Shown here piece after piece: positions 7,635 through 16,921 of a stretch of DNA of 64,000 bases. A program made the position numbers and the translations under genes. The stretch comes from Nodosilinea sp. FACHB-141. Its GTDB lineage: Bacteria; Cyanobacteriota; Cyanobacteriia; Phormidesmidales; Phormidesmidaceae. The DNA lies in contig NZ_JACJPP010000011.1 of the NCBI RefSeq assembly GCF_014696135.1, positions 682,001-746,000 of the forward strand, given 5' to 3'. The notes under the pieces are model-generated. The model had not been told where the DNA came from. It did not search any database and saw only the letters and a program-made list of their open reading frames with translations. The stretch's first letter is position 1. Each line of letters starts with the position of its first letter.

Positions 7635-9254
7635 ATGAGCAACCCGCCCAGCCACGATCGCATCTTAATCTTCGACACCACCCTGCGGGACGGCGAGCAG
7701 TCTCCTGGGGCCACCCTCAACGTCGAAGAGAAGCTGGTGATTGCGAAACAGCTGGCGCGGTTGGGAGTTGACATTATCGAAGCCGGGTTCCCCTTTGCTA
7801 GCCCTGGCGATTTTGAGGCGGTGCAGAAGATTGCCCGAGAAGTTGGTACAGAAAACGGCCCCACCATCTGCGGCTTGGCCCGTGCCACCAAGGGCGACAT
7901 TGAGCGGGCCGGGGAAGCAATTAAGCCCGCCGTGAAGGGGCGCATTCACACGTTCCTCGCGACCTCCGACATCCACATGGAGTACAAGCTGCGCAAGAGC
8001 CGCGCCGAGGTGCTGGCGATCGCTCCCGAAATGGTGGCCTACGCCAAGACCTTCACCAACGATGTCGAGTTTTCGCCCGAAGACGCGGGCCGCTCTGACC
8101 CCGAGTTTTTGTATCAGGTGCTGGAGGCGGCGATCGCCGCTGGGGCCACCACCGTCAATATCCCTGACACCGTTGGTTACCTGACGCCGAGTGAATTTGG
8201 CGACCTGATTCGCGGCATTAAAGCCAACGTGCCCAACATTGACCAGGCCGTAATCTCCGTCCACGGCCACAACGACTTAGGCCTGGCGGTGGCCAACTTT
8301 CTTGAGGCGGTGAAGGCTGGGGCGCGCCAGCTCGAATGCACCATCAATGGCATCGGCGAGCGGGCTGGGAATGCTGCCCTCGAAGAACTGGTAATGGCCA
8401 TGCACGTGCGCCGCGCCTTCTACAACCCTTTCCTAGGTCGCCCCGCCGAGTCGGAGGAACCCCTAACTAACATCGATACTCGCCAGATCTACAAGACCTC
8501 GCGCTTGGTATCGAACCTGACCGGCATGTTTGTGCAGCCCAACAAGGCGATCGTAGGGGCCAATGCTTTTGCCCACGAGTCGGGCATTCACCAGGACGGT
8601 GTGCTCAAAAACAAGCTCACCTACGAAATCATGGATGCCACCTCCATTGGTCTCACCGACAACCAGATCGTGCTGGGCAAGCACTCGGGCCGCAACGCCT
8701 TTCGCACCCGCCTGCAAGAGCTGGGCTATGAGCTAGATGACCAGGCCCTCAACCGCGCCTTTTTGCGGTTCAAAGAGCTGGCCGATAAGAAAAAAGAAAT
8801 TACCGATTGGGATATTGAGTCGATCGTCAACGACGAAAGCCGGCAGACCCCCGAGCACTTTCACCTCGACCTGGTGCAGGTTTCCTGCGGCGACAGCGCT
8901 AAGCCCACCGCCACTGTCACTATTCGCACCCCCGAAGGCCAAGAGCTGATGGATGCTGCGATCGGTACCGGCCCAGTGGATGCGGTCTATAAAGCGATCA
9001 ACCGGGTGGTCGATATTCCCAACCAGCTGATCGAGTTTTCGGTGCAGTCGGTGACTGAGGGCATCGACGCCCTTGGGGAAGTTACCATTCGCATTCGCCA
9101 CGGCGATCGCGTCTTCTCGGGCCACGCAGCGAATACCGACATTGTGGTGGCTTCGGCCCACGCCTATCTGCACGCCCTCAACCGCCTGTACACGGCGTTG
9201 CAGACTGGGCAAGCCATCCATCCTCAGCGGGAAACGGTGACGGCTTCATTGTAA
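7635..9254 (+). CDS. leuA: 2-isopropylmalate synthase
   Basis: 539 residues from ATG 7635, which has GGGAG five bases upstream; the longer frame from 7533 lacks conserved sequence. It condenses acetyl-CoA with 2-oxoisovalerate, the first committed step of leucine synthesis. The catalytic TIM barrel carries [17 protein letters not shown] near the start and the metal site [12 protein letters not shown] around residue 208, followed by the [13 protein letters not shown]-type region. The C-terminal ~150 residues (DLVQVSCG... TVTIRTPEG...) form the LeuA allosteric domain that binds leucine. Length and motifs fit the bacterial long form. The last 49 codons including the stop are present again in degenerate form at 10715-10861. 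The gene stands alone, after the palindromic terminator. Confidence 0.97.
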   Translation: MSNPPSHDRILIFDTTLRDGEQSPGATLNVEEKLVIAKQLARLGVDIIEAGFPFASPGDFEAVQKIAREVGTENGPTICGLARATKGDIERAGEAIKPAVKGRIHTFLATSDIHMEYKLRKSRAEVLAIAPEMVAYAKTFTNDVEFSPEDAGRSDPEFLYQVLEAAIAAGATTVNIPDTVGYLTPSEFGDLIRGIKANVPNIDQAVISVHGHNDLGLAVANFLEAVKAGARQLECTINGIGERAGNAALEELVMAMHVRRAFYNPFLGRPAESEEPLTNIDTRQIYKTSRLVSNLTGMFVQPNKAIVGANAFAHESGIHQDGVLKNKLTYEIMDATSIGLTDNQIVLGKHSGRNAFRTRLQELGYELDDQALNRAFLRFKELADKKKEITDWDIESIVNDESRQTPEHFHLDLVQVSCGDSAKPTATVTIRTPEGQELMDAAIGTGPVDAVYKAINRVVDIPNQLIEFSVQSVTEGIDALGEVTIRIRHGDRVFSGHAANTDIVVASAHAYLHALNRLYTALQTGQAIHPQRETVTASL

Positions 9255-9401
9255 AAACTACGGGGCAAGTTGGAGCTGATTCGCTACTAAGGGGGTTATG
9301 CCTATTCCTGTATAAAAAACAACTAACAAACGACAAATGACAATCCTCAAATAATAAATGTAAGATCCAGTCTGAGAACCAGTTTGGGATGGATGATAGT
9401 T

Positions 9402-10121
9402 ATGCGAGTATCCATTGGCAAGCTAATCGTCAGCCTTAGCGCCATCCTGGCATTTGGAACGCTACCAGCCCAGGCACAAGTTTCAGAGCGTCAAGTTGTA
9501 GCCTTGGTCGAGGCGCTTCGTCAAGCAGCCCCTCAAACGGGACGTGCCGATGACGGGCTCTATAGTGACTGGCAGATTATGCCAGGAAACATCCCCCGGT
9601 GGTCAAAGTCATGCATTGGTCGAGAGCTTTCACCGACCGAGTTTGAGGCTAGCCCAGACGTTGCCCGTTCGGTTGTGACATGTGTGATGCGAGATGTGCT
9701 GGCAGAGGAGTATGGCGCCAGCGGTAACAATGAAATGCTAGCGGTGCGGCGATCTGCTGCCTGGTGGATGCGGGGTGACCCGTCTCAGTACAACAGTTCT
9801 GAAATCGCAGAGTATGTTCAGAAGGTCGTGACGGCCTATGAGGGGCAGCAGGAGACAACGGCAGCGGCAGCGGCGCCTCAATCCTCCCCGCCTTCGGCAC
9901 AACGACCGCCTCAGTCATCCGAGTTTGATCGCTATATGGCGGCAGGATATGAAGCCACAGAGCAACGCGATTATGAAACCGCGCTGCTCTATTTTCAAAG
10001 GGCATTAGATGAACGTCCTAATAATTCCTTTGCCCAGCAAGCCATCCAAAATGTTGAAAAGTATCGCACGGGCACTTCTGAAGATGCGTCTGGTAGTCAA
10101 CCTGAGCCTAACCCCCAATAA
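9402..10121 (+). CDS. Exported protein with C-terminal TPR-like repeat
   Basis: 239 residues if started at ATG 9402; an upstream in-frame ATG at 9384 would only lengthen the n-region. MRVSIGKLIVSLSAILAFG ending in AQA is a Sec signal peptide. The middle has Cys residues at SCIGRE and VTCVM that could pair in the periplasm. A low-complexity Ala/Pro/Ser linker precedes FDRYMAAGYEATEQRDYETALLYFQRAL, which reads as one TPR unit. Function unknown. It is followed after 3 bp by a second exported gene, so the two are probably co-transcribed. They lie between the intact and the broken copy of the leuA 3' end. Confidence 0.72.
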   Translation: MRVSIGKLIVSLSAILAFGTLPAQAQVSERQVVALVEALRQAAPQTGRADDGLYSDWQIMPGNIPRWSKSCIGRELSPTEFEASPDVARSVVTCVMRDVLAEEYGASGNNEMLAVRRSAAWWMRGDPSQYNSSEIAEYVQKVVTAYEGQQETTAAAAAPQSSPPSAQRPPQSSEFDRYMAAGYEATEQRDYETALLYFQRALDERPNNSFAQQAIQNVEKYRTGTSEDASGSQPEPNPQ

Positions 10122-10124
10122 CCT

Positions 10125-10574
10125 ATGAAAACTTTGATTGTTGGTTTGGCCGCGATCATTTCTGCTGTCGGTGCTTCTGGTGCGCTGGCTCAGTCTAGTT
10201 CAGTAGACTGGGTTGAGGTGACGCAAAATGCTGTGGGCGATCGCTTCCTAGTAGAGCGTAACTCTATTCAATTAAGGGATGGAGCTGTTTGGTACTGGGA
10301 ACATCGCGACTTCCCTGAACCGAACAACGCCTTTGTCGGGGTTGAGCTGGAGCAACCTGTGCATAGTGTCATGTTGTATCGCTCTGCCGATTGTGCAGGC
10401 AGTGTTTCTCGGATTAGGCAAATCATTGCTCGTGACAAGGATGGGCAGGTAATTCAGCGCATTAACTATGGGGATGCTGGTCAGTTGACGCAACCTCAGG
10501 CAGGCAGTAGCGCAGCAGCCGTCTTGCGCTTTGTCTGTGACCAACCCCAGGCAGCACCACCTGCCTCATCATGA
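10125..10574 (+). CDS. Exported surface-adhesin-E-like protein
   Basis: 149 residues. MKTLIVGLAAIISAVGASGALAQ is a signal peptide. The mature part follows the pattern of the surface-adhesin protein E-like family: VDWVEVTQNAVGDRFLVER, then RDGAVWYWEHRDF, a YRSADC cysteine, QIIARDKDGQVI and a second cysteine in FVCDQP. The two cysteines could form a disulfide. Such proteins occur widely in cyanobacteria and proteobacteria as small periplasmic or surface proteins; the biochemical role is not established. The start is three bases after the stop of the TPR-like gene. Confidence 0.7.
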   Translation: MKTLIVGLAAIISAVGASGALAQSSSVDWVEVTQNAVGDRFLVERNSIQLRDGAVWYWEHRDFPEPNNAFVGVELEQPVHSVMLYRSADCAGSVSRIRQIIARDKDGQVIQRINYGDAGQLTQPQAGSSAAAVLRFVCDQPQAAPPASS

Positions 10575-10714
10575 GGGCGCTATAGTGCAGCCCAAGATGA
10601 AAGAACTTTGACTTAATAAATGCTCAAGTTCTTCATACACCTAGAGATTGTGCGATCGCAGATTCCAACAAACCTACATCTCGGATACCTAAGGTGCCCG
10701 CAGTGAGCACTCCC

Positions 10715-10861
10715 CGAGTGTTTTCGGGTCACGCGGCAAATACCGATATTGTGGTGGCCTTGGCCCACGCTTATCTGCACGCCCTCAACCGGCTGCACAC
10801 GGTGTTGCAGACCGGGCAAGCCGTCCATCTTCAGCGAGAAATGGTGACGGCTGCGCTGTAA
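10715..10861 (+). pseudogene. leuA 3'-end fragment
   Basis: The 147 bases align without gaps to the last 147 bases of leuA (9108-9254), ending at the same TAA. I count 21 differences (about 86% identity), of which about 13 are silent third- or first-position changes. The peptide still reads [15 protein letters not shown] and LHALNRLHTVLQTGQAV. Similarity continues past the stop (GGGAGCTG versus TGGAGCTG). No start or upstream leuA sequence is present, so this is a remnant. Confidence 0.85.
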
Positions 10862-10986
10862 AAGCCGCAGGAAAAATGGGAGCTGTTGTGAGAGGTTCCT
10901 AATGGCACTGTTTCAGCCTCCCACCCTCAATTTTGACAGGGCAGAGCGACGGTTATGAAGTCTACGACTAGGCTGCTCAAACGTCC

Positions 10987-11133
10987 CTAAGGTTTGGCTC
11001 TTTGAGAATCGGGACTGCGTAGTTTGGGTGTGATAACGTTCTCAGCCAGCGGTTGCAAGTAATCTTTGGGTCCCATCAGCCTCTCCCAACAATCTGCTGC
11101 ACTGGGATTGTTATGCCACAGCAACCGTCGTCT
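10987..11133 (-). pseudogene. Possible coding remnant, family unknown
   Basis: On the minus strand an open stretch of 49 codons encodes LLWHNNPSAADCWERLMG and then PKDYLQPLAENVITPKLRSP. The composition is protein-like rather than random, but it is bounded by stops, has no convincing start and I do not recognise it. It sits beside two clear gene remnants, so decay is likely. Confidence 0.3.
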
Positions 11134-11158
11134 CTAACTGCAACGTCCAATCTGCCAG

Positions 11159-11375
11159 TTAGTGATGAGCTTCCATATATGCTCGTAGCAATTGATTGAT
11201 CTATGTTTGATAGCCCCGCCCTTGAGACTTAAACCATTCCAATACATCGCTATCAATGCGGAGTGTCACTTGAGCCTTGGCTTTTGTAGCAGGTAAACCC
11301 GCCGCGCTACTGCCTTAGCAAACATGTCTGGTGTAATCTCTCGACAATCTGACGGGTCACTTCTTGATCGCTCAT
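11159..11375 (-). pseudogene. Decayed BrnA-family antitoxin
   Basis: From ATG 11375 the minus strand reads MSDQEVTRQIVE. One frameshift later it gives PDMFAKAVARR, and after a further shift ATKAKAQVTLRIDSDVLEWF, then KSQGRGYQT, a TAG (complement of 11201-11203) and INQLLRAYMEAHH. The RIDSDVLEWFKSQG.GYQTRIN pattern is the ribbon-helix-helix signature of BrnA antitoxins. Two frameshifts and an in-frame stop at the conserved Arg codon show the gene is dead. Confidence 0.75.
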
Positions 11376-11394
11376 CGCATCTAATCCTTGCCAA

Positions 11395-11545
11395 TCAGTT
11401 TAAGAGTTGCTCGAAATAGGTTCGTTGTTCATATTTTGGCGCTTTTCTTGTAGAAGTAATACGGGTGCAATCCTCACGTTCTGTATGAACAACGGCAACC
11501 ACTCGCCCTCGGCAAGCGAGCCACAAGAAAGAGGGGAGTGAGCCA
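11395..11545 (-). pseudogene. Truncated BrnT-family toxin
   Basis: The minus strand encodes GRVVAVVHTEREDCTRITS and then TRKAPKYEQRTYFEQLLN before TGA, the C-terminal half of a BrnT toxin (VVVYTER..RIISARKA). A frameshift lies just upstream, in CGSLAEG, and the N-terminal half is not detectable. The BrnA remnant follows immediately downstream, in the usual toxin-then-antitoxin order. Confidence 0.72.
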
Positions 11546-11663
11546 TTTCCACGCTAAATGCATAGTGCTAAGTCTATGGAAAATTAGCGAAGGATTGATA
11601 GAAAACGAGTCTCACAGTTGCGTAAAATGTTCCTAACCCAATGGATAGGTATTTATTCTCATT

Positions 11664-13364
11664 ATGATAGAGCAGTTCCCCTGGCTGACCGTGATCGTGC
11701 TATTGCCGTTGGTAGCCGCGTTATTCATTCCTTTGATACCTGATAAAAGCGGCAAGACAGTCCGCTGGTATGCCTTGGGGATTGGCACGGCTGATTTTGC
11801 GCTAATGTCTTACACCTTTTGGCGGCATTACGATGCGAGCCAGGCGACCTTCCAACTGGCGGAAAAGGTGGTTTGGTTACCGCAGTTGGGCTTGAGTTGG
11901 GCGCTATCGGTGGATGGTATTTCGGCTCCGCTAGTCCTGTTAGCGGGCTTTGTGACGACGCTGTCGATGTTTGCTGCCTGGCAGGTAAATCGGCGATCGC
12001 GCCTGTTTTATACATTGATGTTGATTCTGTATGCTGCCCAGTTGGGGGTATTTCTGGCCCAAGATCTGATTCTGTTCTTCATCATGTGGGAAGTGGAACT
12101 GGTGCCAGTTTATTTGCTGGTATGCATTTGGGGCGGGCAAAATCGGGACTATGCAGCGACGAAGTTCTTGATGTATACGGCCCTGGCTTCGATCTTCATT
12201 TTAGTGGCAGCTCTAGGAATGGGATTCTATGGCGATACGCTCACCTTTGATATGGCTGAACTAGGGAGAAAGCAGTTTCCTTTAGGACTGGAATTGTTTT
12301 TGTACGCTGGACTGCTAGTATCCTTTGGGGTCAAATTGGCAATTTTCCCCTTTCATACTTGGCTACCGGACACCCACGGCGAAGCTTCTTCTCCTGTATC
12401 CATGATTTTGGCAGGAGTATTACTGAAAATGGGGGGGTATGGGCTGATCCGGTTGAACTTGGAACTATTACCCCATGCCCATGTGTATTTTGCGCCGACG
12501 TTGGTGATTTTAGGGGTAGTCAACATTGTCTATGGGGCGCTAAACTCCTTTGCACAAACCAATATGAAGCGGCGGTTGGCCTATTCCTCAATTTCTCACA
12601 TGGGGTTTGTCCTGCTAGGGATTGCTTCCTACACTGATTTGGGTGTGAGTGGGGCGATGCTGCAAATGCTGTCCCACGGGCTGATTGCGTCGGTGTTATT
12701 TTTCTTGGCAGGCGTTACCTACGATCGCTCCCGCACGATGATGATGAATCAGTTGGGTGGGTTGGGGCAGGCCATGCCCACCGTGTTTGCTCTGTTCACC
12801 ATGGGGACACTGGCATCCTTAGCTTTGCCTGGAATGAGTGGGTTTGCCGGAGAGCTGGAGGTCTTGGTCGGCTTGGCCACATCGGACATCTATGGTCCGG
12901 CCTTTCGCTCGGTAGCCCTTTTTCTGGCAGCAGTAGGGTTGATTCTGACACCGATCTACCTGCTGTCGATGGTGCGGCAGGTGTTTCATGGGGCCAGTGC
13001 TGATCAAATGTGTGACCTGGTGCCTGCCTGTGATCTGGATGACCTAGATTTGAAGGCCCAGGGTAACCAAGAGGCAAACTGTTTTGGCACGGACTGTATC
13101 TTGCCAGAGGAGGCAGAGTTTAGGGATGCCAGTTCTCGGGAGATTTTTATTGCGGCTTGTTTTCTGGGGCTGATTATTGCGATCGGGTGTTATCCCAAAG
13201 TGGCGACCCAGATGTATGACGTAAAGTCGATGGCGGTTAACTCCCAGGTGCTGACGGCGTATCATGAGACCTATCCAGATACGCTGCAGCGCTTGGCGCA
13301 GGGGCGATGGAGTTCGGCGATCTCAGCCGCTCAATCTGCGGATGTCTTGGGTGTTGTCAAATAA
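11664..13364 (+). CDS. ndhD: NAD(P)H-quinone oxidoreductase subunit 4
   Basis: 566 residues and about 14 membrane segments: the antiporter-like proton-pumping subunit NdhD of the cyanobacterial NDH-1 complex in the thylakoid membrane. Conserved parts include [21 protein letters not shown] with the channel Glu, [20 protein letters not shown] with the lysine-channel region, and [20 protein letters not shown]. Between the last helices lies an acidic insertion with four cysteines (Cys450, Cys456, Cys473, Cys478). The length fits the NdhD1/NdhD2 group, involved in respiration and cyclic electron flow, rather than the CO2-uptake NdhD3/D4 forms, though I cannot make that assignment firm. No other ndh gene is near, as is common for ndhD2. 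The start at 11664 has no strong ribosome binding site. Confidence 0.95.
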   Translation: MIEQFPWLTVIVLLPLVAALFIPLIPDKSGKTVRWYALGIGTADFALMSYTFWRHYDASQATFQLAEKVVWLPQLGLSWALSVDGISAPLVLLAGFVTTLSMFAAWQVNRRSRLFYTLMLILYAAQLGVFLAQDLILFFIMWEVELVPVYLLVCIWGGQNRDYAATKFLMYTALASIFILVAALGMGFYGDTLTFDMAELGRKQFPLGLELFLYAGLLVSFGVKLAIFPFHTWLPDTHGEASSPVSMILAGVLLKMGGYGLIRLNLELLPHAHVYFAPTLVILGVVNIVYGALNSFAQTNMKRRLAYSSISHMGFVLLGIASYTDLGVSGAMLQMLSHGLIASVLFFLAGVTYDRSRTMMMNQLGGLGQAMPTVFALFTMGTLASLALPGMSGFAGELEVLVGLATSDIYGPAFRSVALFLAAVGLILTPIYLLSMVRQVFHGASADQMCDLVPACDLDDLDLKAQGNQEANCFGTDCILPEEAEFRDASSREIFIAACFLGLIIAIGCYPKVATQMYDVKSMAVNSQVLTAYHETYPDTLQRLAQGRWSSAISAAQSADVLGVVK

Positions 13365-13387
13365 TCGAAGCCCGTCAATCACGCTAG

Positions 13388-13477
13388 TCAGGGTTAGCCC
13401 AGCGCATTGAGAAAGAGCTGGGCGCCAGGGCCAAGTACGCCGGTCTAGACACCTTCAAGCGCAAAGCGCTGGTGTAG
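13388..13477 (+). pseudogene. Short coding-like remnant after ndhD
   Basis: Twenty-nine codons encode LAQRIEKELGARAKYAG followed by LDTFKRKALV and a TAG. The peptide looks like the end of a real protein but is preceded by a stop three codons upstream. Family not recognised; it could be chance. Confidence 0.2.
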
Positions 13478-13486
13478 GTTTTGACA

Positions 13487-13518
13487 TTAAGGGGGCGCTC
13501 CACTGTGTGCCCCCTTAA
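13487..13518. terminator. Stem-loop terminator between ndhD and carbonic anhydrase
   Basis: TTAAGGGGGC and GCCCCCTTAA form a perfect 10-bp stem around a 12-base loop, followed by TTTA. It sits between convergent genes and could stop transcription from both sides. Confidence 0.7.
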
Positions 13519-13660
13519 TTTACATCAGCGACTGAGTATCATAACGTTCCGCTTGACCCACCGCAGACGGCTTGAACACTTCATCGATCAACCCTCAACG
13601 GTCGGGTTCAAACGGGTTATTAGCTGCAACCGCATTTTGCAGCAGTTACTTTTGTGTGCC

Positions 13661-14431
13661 TTAGTCGACTAAACTGATTTCGCCTGTATTCAGGTCATAG
13701 TAGGCGCCCACAATTTTGAGTTTACCTTCTTGTAGGGCTGAAGCAATTACAGATGAGTTTTGTAGTCGCTGTACTTGTAAGCTCACATTTGACTTGATTG
13801 CGTTTGTGAGGCGATCGCCCGATTTTCCCTCCGAGGCTTGAACGGCTGGTCGAATTGCAAACACCAGTGATTCAATGACACCTGGTAATTCTCCCCCTTC
13901 CAGAGCCGCTGCCACGGCACCACATCGTTCGTGTCCTAGAACCACCAGTAGGGGGGTTCCCAAGACACCAACCGCATACTCTTCACTAGCAATATCTTCA
14001 GTGATGGCAATATTACCAGCAACACGAACGACAAAGAGATCGCCAATTCCCTGATCAAAAACAATCTCTGGCACTACTCGTGAGTCTGCACAACTCAAAA
14101 TAGCAGCAAAGGGCGCTTGTCCTGACGCAACTTCAGCTAGACGGGCAGCATCTTGATTGGGGTTGAGCCGCTTGCTTTCAACAAATCGCTGGTTTCCTTC
14201 CATAAGTTTTGCCAGCGCCTGATCAGGAGTCAAAGCACCCTGGGAATGGGCACTTCCAGGATCGGCCTTAGCGGCTTGGGCTTGCTTAGTACGGGATGAC
14301 CGATGTTCAACAGCTTGGGCTAATGCGCCCGTTCCTAACCAGGCTGTTACCGAACCTGTGCCAACCAGCCCTGCACCAAATTGAAGAAGGTTTCTTCTCG
14401 AAAACCTTTGTTGATCCGAGGATTTTCTCAT
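13661..14431 (-). CDS. Tat-exported beta-class carbonic anhydrase
   Basis: 256 residues from ATG 14431; a TTG at 14467 would add 12 residues before the signal. The N-terminus carries a twin-arginine motif, SRRNLLQF, then a hydrophobic stretch ending in GALAQA, so the protein should leave the cytoplasm folded. Zinc ligands of a beta-carbonic anhydrase are all present (numbered on the longer 268-residue form): Cys126 and Asp128 in SCADSR, His179 and Cys182 in GHERCGAV. It interconverts CO2 and bicarbonate, here presumably in the periplasm or thylakoid lumen, like Synechocystis EcaB. The gene is convergent with ndhD. Enzyme class is firm; physiological role is inferred. Confidence 0.92.
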   Translation of the reverse strand: MRKSSDQQRFSRRNLLQFGAGLVGTGSVTAWLGTGALAQAVEHRSSRTKQAQAAKADPGSAHSQGALTPDQALAKLMEGNQRFVESKRLNPNQDAARLAEVASGQAPFAAILSCADSRVVPEIVFDQGIGDLFVVRVAGNIAITEDIASEEYAVGVLGTPLLVVLGHERCGAVAAALEGGELPGVIESLVFAIRPAVQASEGKSGDRLTNAIKSNVSLQVQRLQNSSVIASALQEGKLKIVGAYYDLNTGEISLVD

Positions 14432-14896
14432 GATTGTGTCTTGAACAACGAAAGCATTTTTGGACAAGCAAAAATGGGTTAAAGCCCACTCCTAAACTGA
14501 ATCTTCTATGTACAGGTGACACAAAAACTGCTGTTGAAGCAAATCTTTAAACTCAAGCGCTTACTCTGATGAGACAGGCGGCCAACTATGTATTAAACGC
14601 TAGGTATTGTATAGATAAGCCCCTAGCTTGGTGGCTTTATCTGTTACTTTTGATGTCTAACTCCCTGGTGGAGGAGTATTGTTTGTCAATTACGATGGAT
14701 ATTCATTCTGAATAGTGCTTATTTGGTAACTTCTGATCTTGCAACCTATAAAAGTTTGCATCGGTAAGTAAAGTGCTGTTACACGGTCAACGGAGAGCGA
14801 TCGCATCAACAACCCTTCAGTAATCGGTATCCGTAGGTTGAGATCTGAAGCCACCCTACCTTTCACCTATTCCGGCGACACAGCCACCAAGCAACA
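14432..14896. other. Intergenic, no gene seen
   Basis: About 465 bp between the carbonic anhydrase start and the end of the stressosome/kinase operon. It should contain the carbonic anhydrase promoter. I see no reading frame or clear hairpin. Confidence 0.5.
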
Positions 14897-16915
14897 TTAA
14901 CCCTCTTTCTGCACTAGCGTCCAAATCGTTTTCAGCAGTGTTTCTGGCTCAATTGGTTTAGTAATGTGCTGCTGAAATCCAGCTGCTAATACTTTTTGCT
15001 GGTTGCTTTCTCCAGCGTAGGCAGTGATGGCGATCGCCAAAATATCTCTGCTCTGAGCGGACGATTGTTCCCTGATATGGCGAATCAATCCGTAACCATC
15101 CATATCGGGCATCCCAATATCACTGATGAGCAGATCAAACTCTGCTTGCTGCAGATGACTTAACGCTTCATGGGCCGTCCCTACCTGGGTAACCGTTGCC
15201 CCCTGCTGTTCTAACAAAAAACTAACTAGCTCTCGTGAATCTCTTTCATCATCAACAAAAAGTACTCGCAATCCGTTGAAATGTAACTCTGAACGGTTGT
15301 GAGACAAAGATTGATTTGAGTCGAGTTTAGAGGCAGCAATAATGGGAAGTCTCACAATAAAGGTTGAGCCTTGCCCTTCTCCTAAACTCGCAGCTTGAAC
15401 GGTTCCGCCGTGTAGTTCAACCAGGTGGCTAACGATCGCCAACCCTAGCCCTAAGCCCCCAAAACTGCGAGTCGTTGTGCTGTCGGCTTGCCGAAAATAG
15501 TCAAAGACATAGGGTAAAAAGCTAGCGGTAATGCCTTTACCAGTGTCACTGACCGTGATTTGAGCATAGGTAACGGGGCGGTGGGGAGGTGTGACGTGTT
15601 CTTCAACGGCTTCAATTTGCTCTAACCGCACCTGCACGTTTCCACCCTGGGGCGTGAATTTAACGGCATTGGAGATTAAATTCCAAATGACCTGCTGTAG
15701 GCGACCAGAATCGCCTAGAACTTGCCCAACATTGGGTTCAAAGGTTGTCTCGATTTGAATGGATTTTGCTTCAGCCGCGAGTTGCACAGTCTCAAGGGCA
15801 GATTTAATTGTGAACGGTAAATCTACTGGAACTGTGTTTAAGCTCAGCTTGCCCTGAAGGATACGAGAAACATCAAGCAAGTCTTCGATTAGCTGAGCTT
15901 GTAATCTAGCGTTGCGCTCAATTGTTTCCAGCGCGTACTGCGTTTTTGCCGCATCTTGCTGTTTCGTTTGTAGTATTTTTGCCCAGCCGAGAATGGGGTT
16001 CAAGGGCGATCGCAACTCATGAGATAAGACCGCCAGAAATTCGTCCTTGATGCGATTGGCCTGCCGCAGTTGATCCGCTTGCTCACGAGTCGTTTCATAG
16101 AGTGCATCTAGGCGTAGATTGCGCTCTTGCAGAATAATTTCTGCCTGCTTGCGTTCATCCTCAATCTGCTTGCGATTTGTGATGTCTACCAAAGTCAGCA
16201 CGGCACCGGTGAAGGTGCCAAATTCATTTAGCACCGGGTCCATTGTTTTGGCAAACCAGCGTTTTTGACTTTGCAGTTCTAATATTTGACGCTGGTGTGT
16301 TTCTTTAGCGCGGTAAAAGCAGGTGCCGTCCCCTACTCCCAAGGTGTCATTCATCAACTCGTAGTGAATTTTCCCTAAAATATCTTCAGCCGGCTTACCC
16401 AAAAGCCGCATCACGGCTTGATTGCAGCGCAAAATTCCACCCTGCTGATCGAGCAGGTAAACACTGTCGTTAATAGCATCAAATGTAGTTTGCCATTCCC
16501 GCGCTGAAATTAGCGCTAACTCTTCTGCCTGTCGAATTCGGAAGAGCGATCGCACCGTCGCCAAGAGTTCAATCGGCTCAACCGGCTGGGCTAGATAACC
16601 ATCGGCACCGCTGTCTAATCCTTCTGCCTTATCTTGACTTTTAACAAAGCTGGCTGAGAGATGCAGCACCGGAATAAAGCGAGTTAGCGGGTCGGCTTTG
16701 ATCTGGCGACAGACTTCAAAGCCGTTTAGATCGGGCAATTTCACGTCTAGAATGATCAGCGCTGGTTGATGTAAGCCGATCGCCTCTAACCCTGCGAATC
16801 CCGTCGCCGCTTCTACGACGGCGAACCCTGCATTTTGCAAAATTCGCCTCACGATGTAACGATTGGCTTCGTTGTCGTCAATATGCAGAATGGTTTCGCT
16901 GGGCACAAACATCAC
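14897..16915 (-). CDS. Hybrid histidine kinase REC-PAS-HisKA-HATPase-REC
   Basis: 672 residues, no membrane segment. Order: receiver (about 7-125; HIDDNEANRY, phosphoacceptor Asp57 in ILDVKLPD), PAS (about 140-250; FDAINDSVYLLD), HisKA with His299 in LSHELRSPLNP, HATPase_c (N box NLISNAVKFTP, DTGKGI, GLGLGLAIVSHLV), and a second receiver at about 545-670 (FVDDERDSREL, Asp in LLISDIGMPD). Soluble kinases with a receiver at each end usually pass phosphate to further partners. It is the last gene of the stressosome operon, 6 bp after the preceding kinase, so it probably takes its signal from it. No DNA-binding output domain is present. Assignment by clear motifs. Confidence 0.93.
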   Translation of the reverse strand: MMFVPSETILHIDDNEANRYIVRRILQNAGFAVVEAATGFAGLEAIGLHQPALIILDVKLPDLNGFEVCRQIKADPLTRFIPVLHLSASFVKSQDKAEGLDSGADGYLAQPVEPIELLATVRSLFRIRQAEELALISAREWQTTFDAINDSVYLLDQQGGILRCNQAVMRLLGKPAEDILGKIHYELMNDTLGVGDGTCFYRAKETHQRQILELQSQKRWFAKTMDPVLNEFGTFTGAVLTLVDITNRKQIEDERKQAEIILQERNLRLDALYETTREQADQLRQANRIKDEFLAVLSHELRSPLNPILGWAKILQTKQQDAAKTQYALETIERNARLQAQLIEDLLDVSRILQGKLSLNTVPVDLPFTIKSALETVQLAAEAKSIQIETTFEPNVGQVLGDSGRLQQVIWNLISNAVKFTPQGGNVQVRLEQIEAVEEHVTPPHRPVTYAQITVSDTGKGITASFLPYVFDYFRQADSTTTRSFGGLGLGLAIVSHLVELHGGTVQAASLGEGQGSTFIVRLPIIAASKLDSNQSLSHNRSELHFNGLRVLFVDDERDSRELVSFLLEQQGATVTQVGTAHEALSHLQQAEFDLLISDIGMPDMDGYGLIRHIREQSSAQSRDILAIAITAYAGESNQQKVLAAGFQQHITKPIEPETLLKTIWTLVQKEG

Positions 16916-16921
16916 GCATCC

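Noticed and set aside
13580-13660. tRNA-like GGTTCAA motif
   Set aside because: No cloverleaf could be folded around it; no tRNA gene was found in the window.
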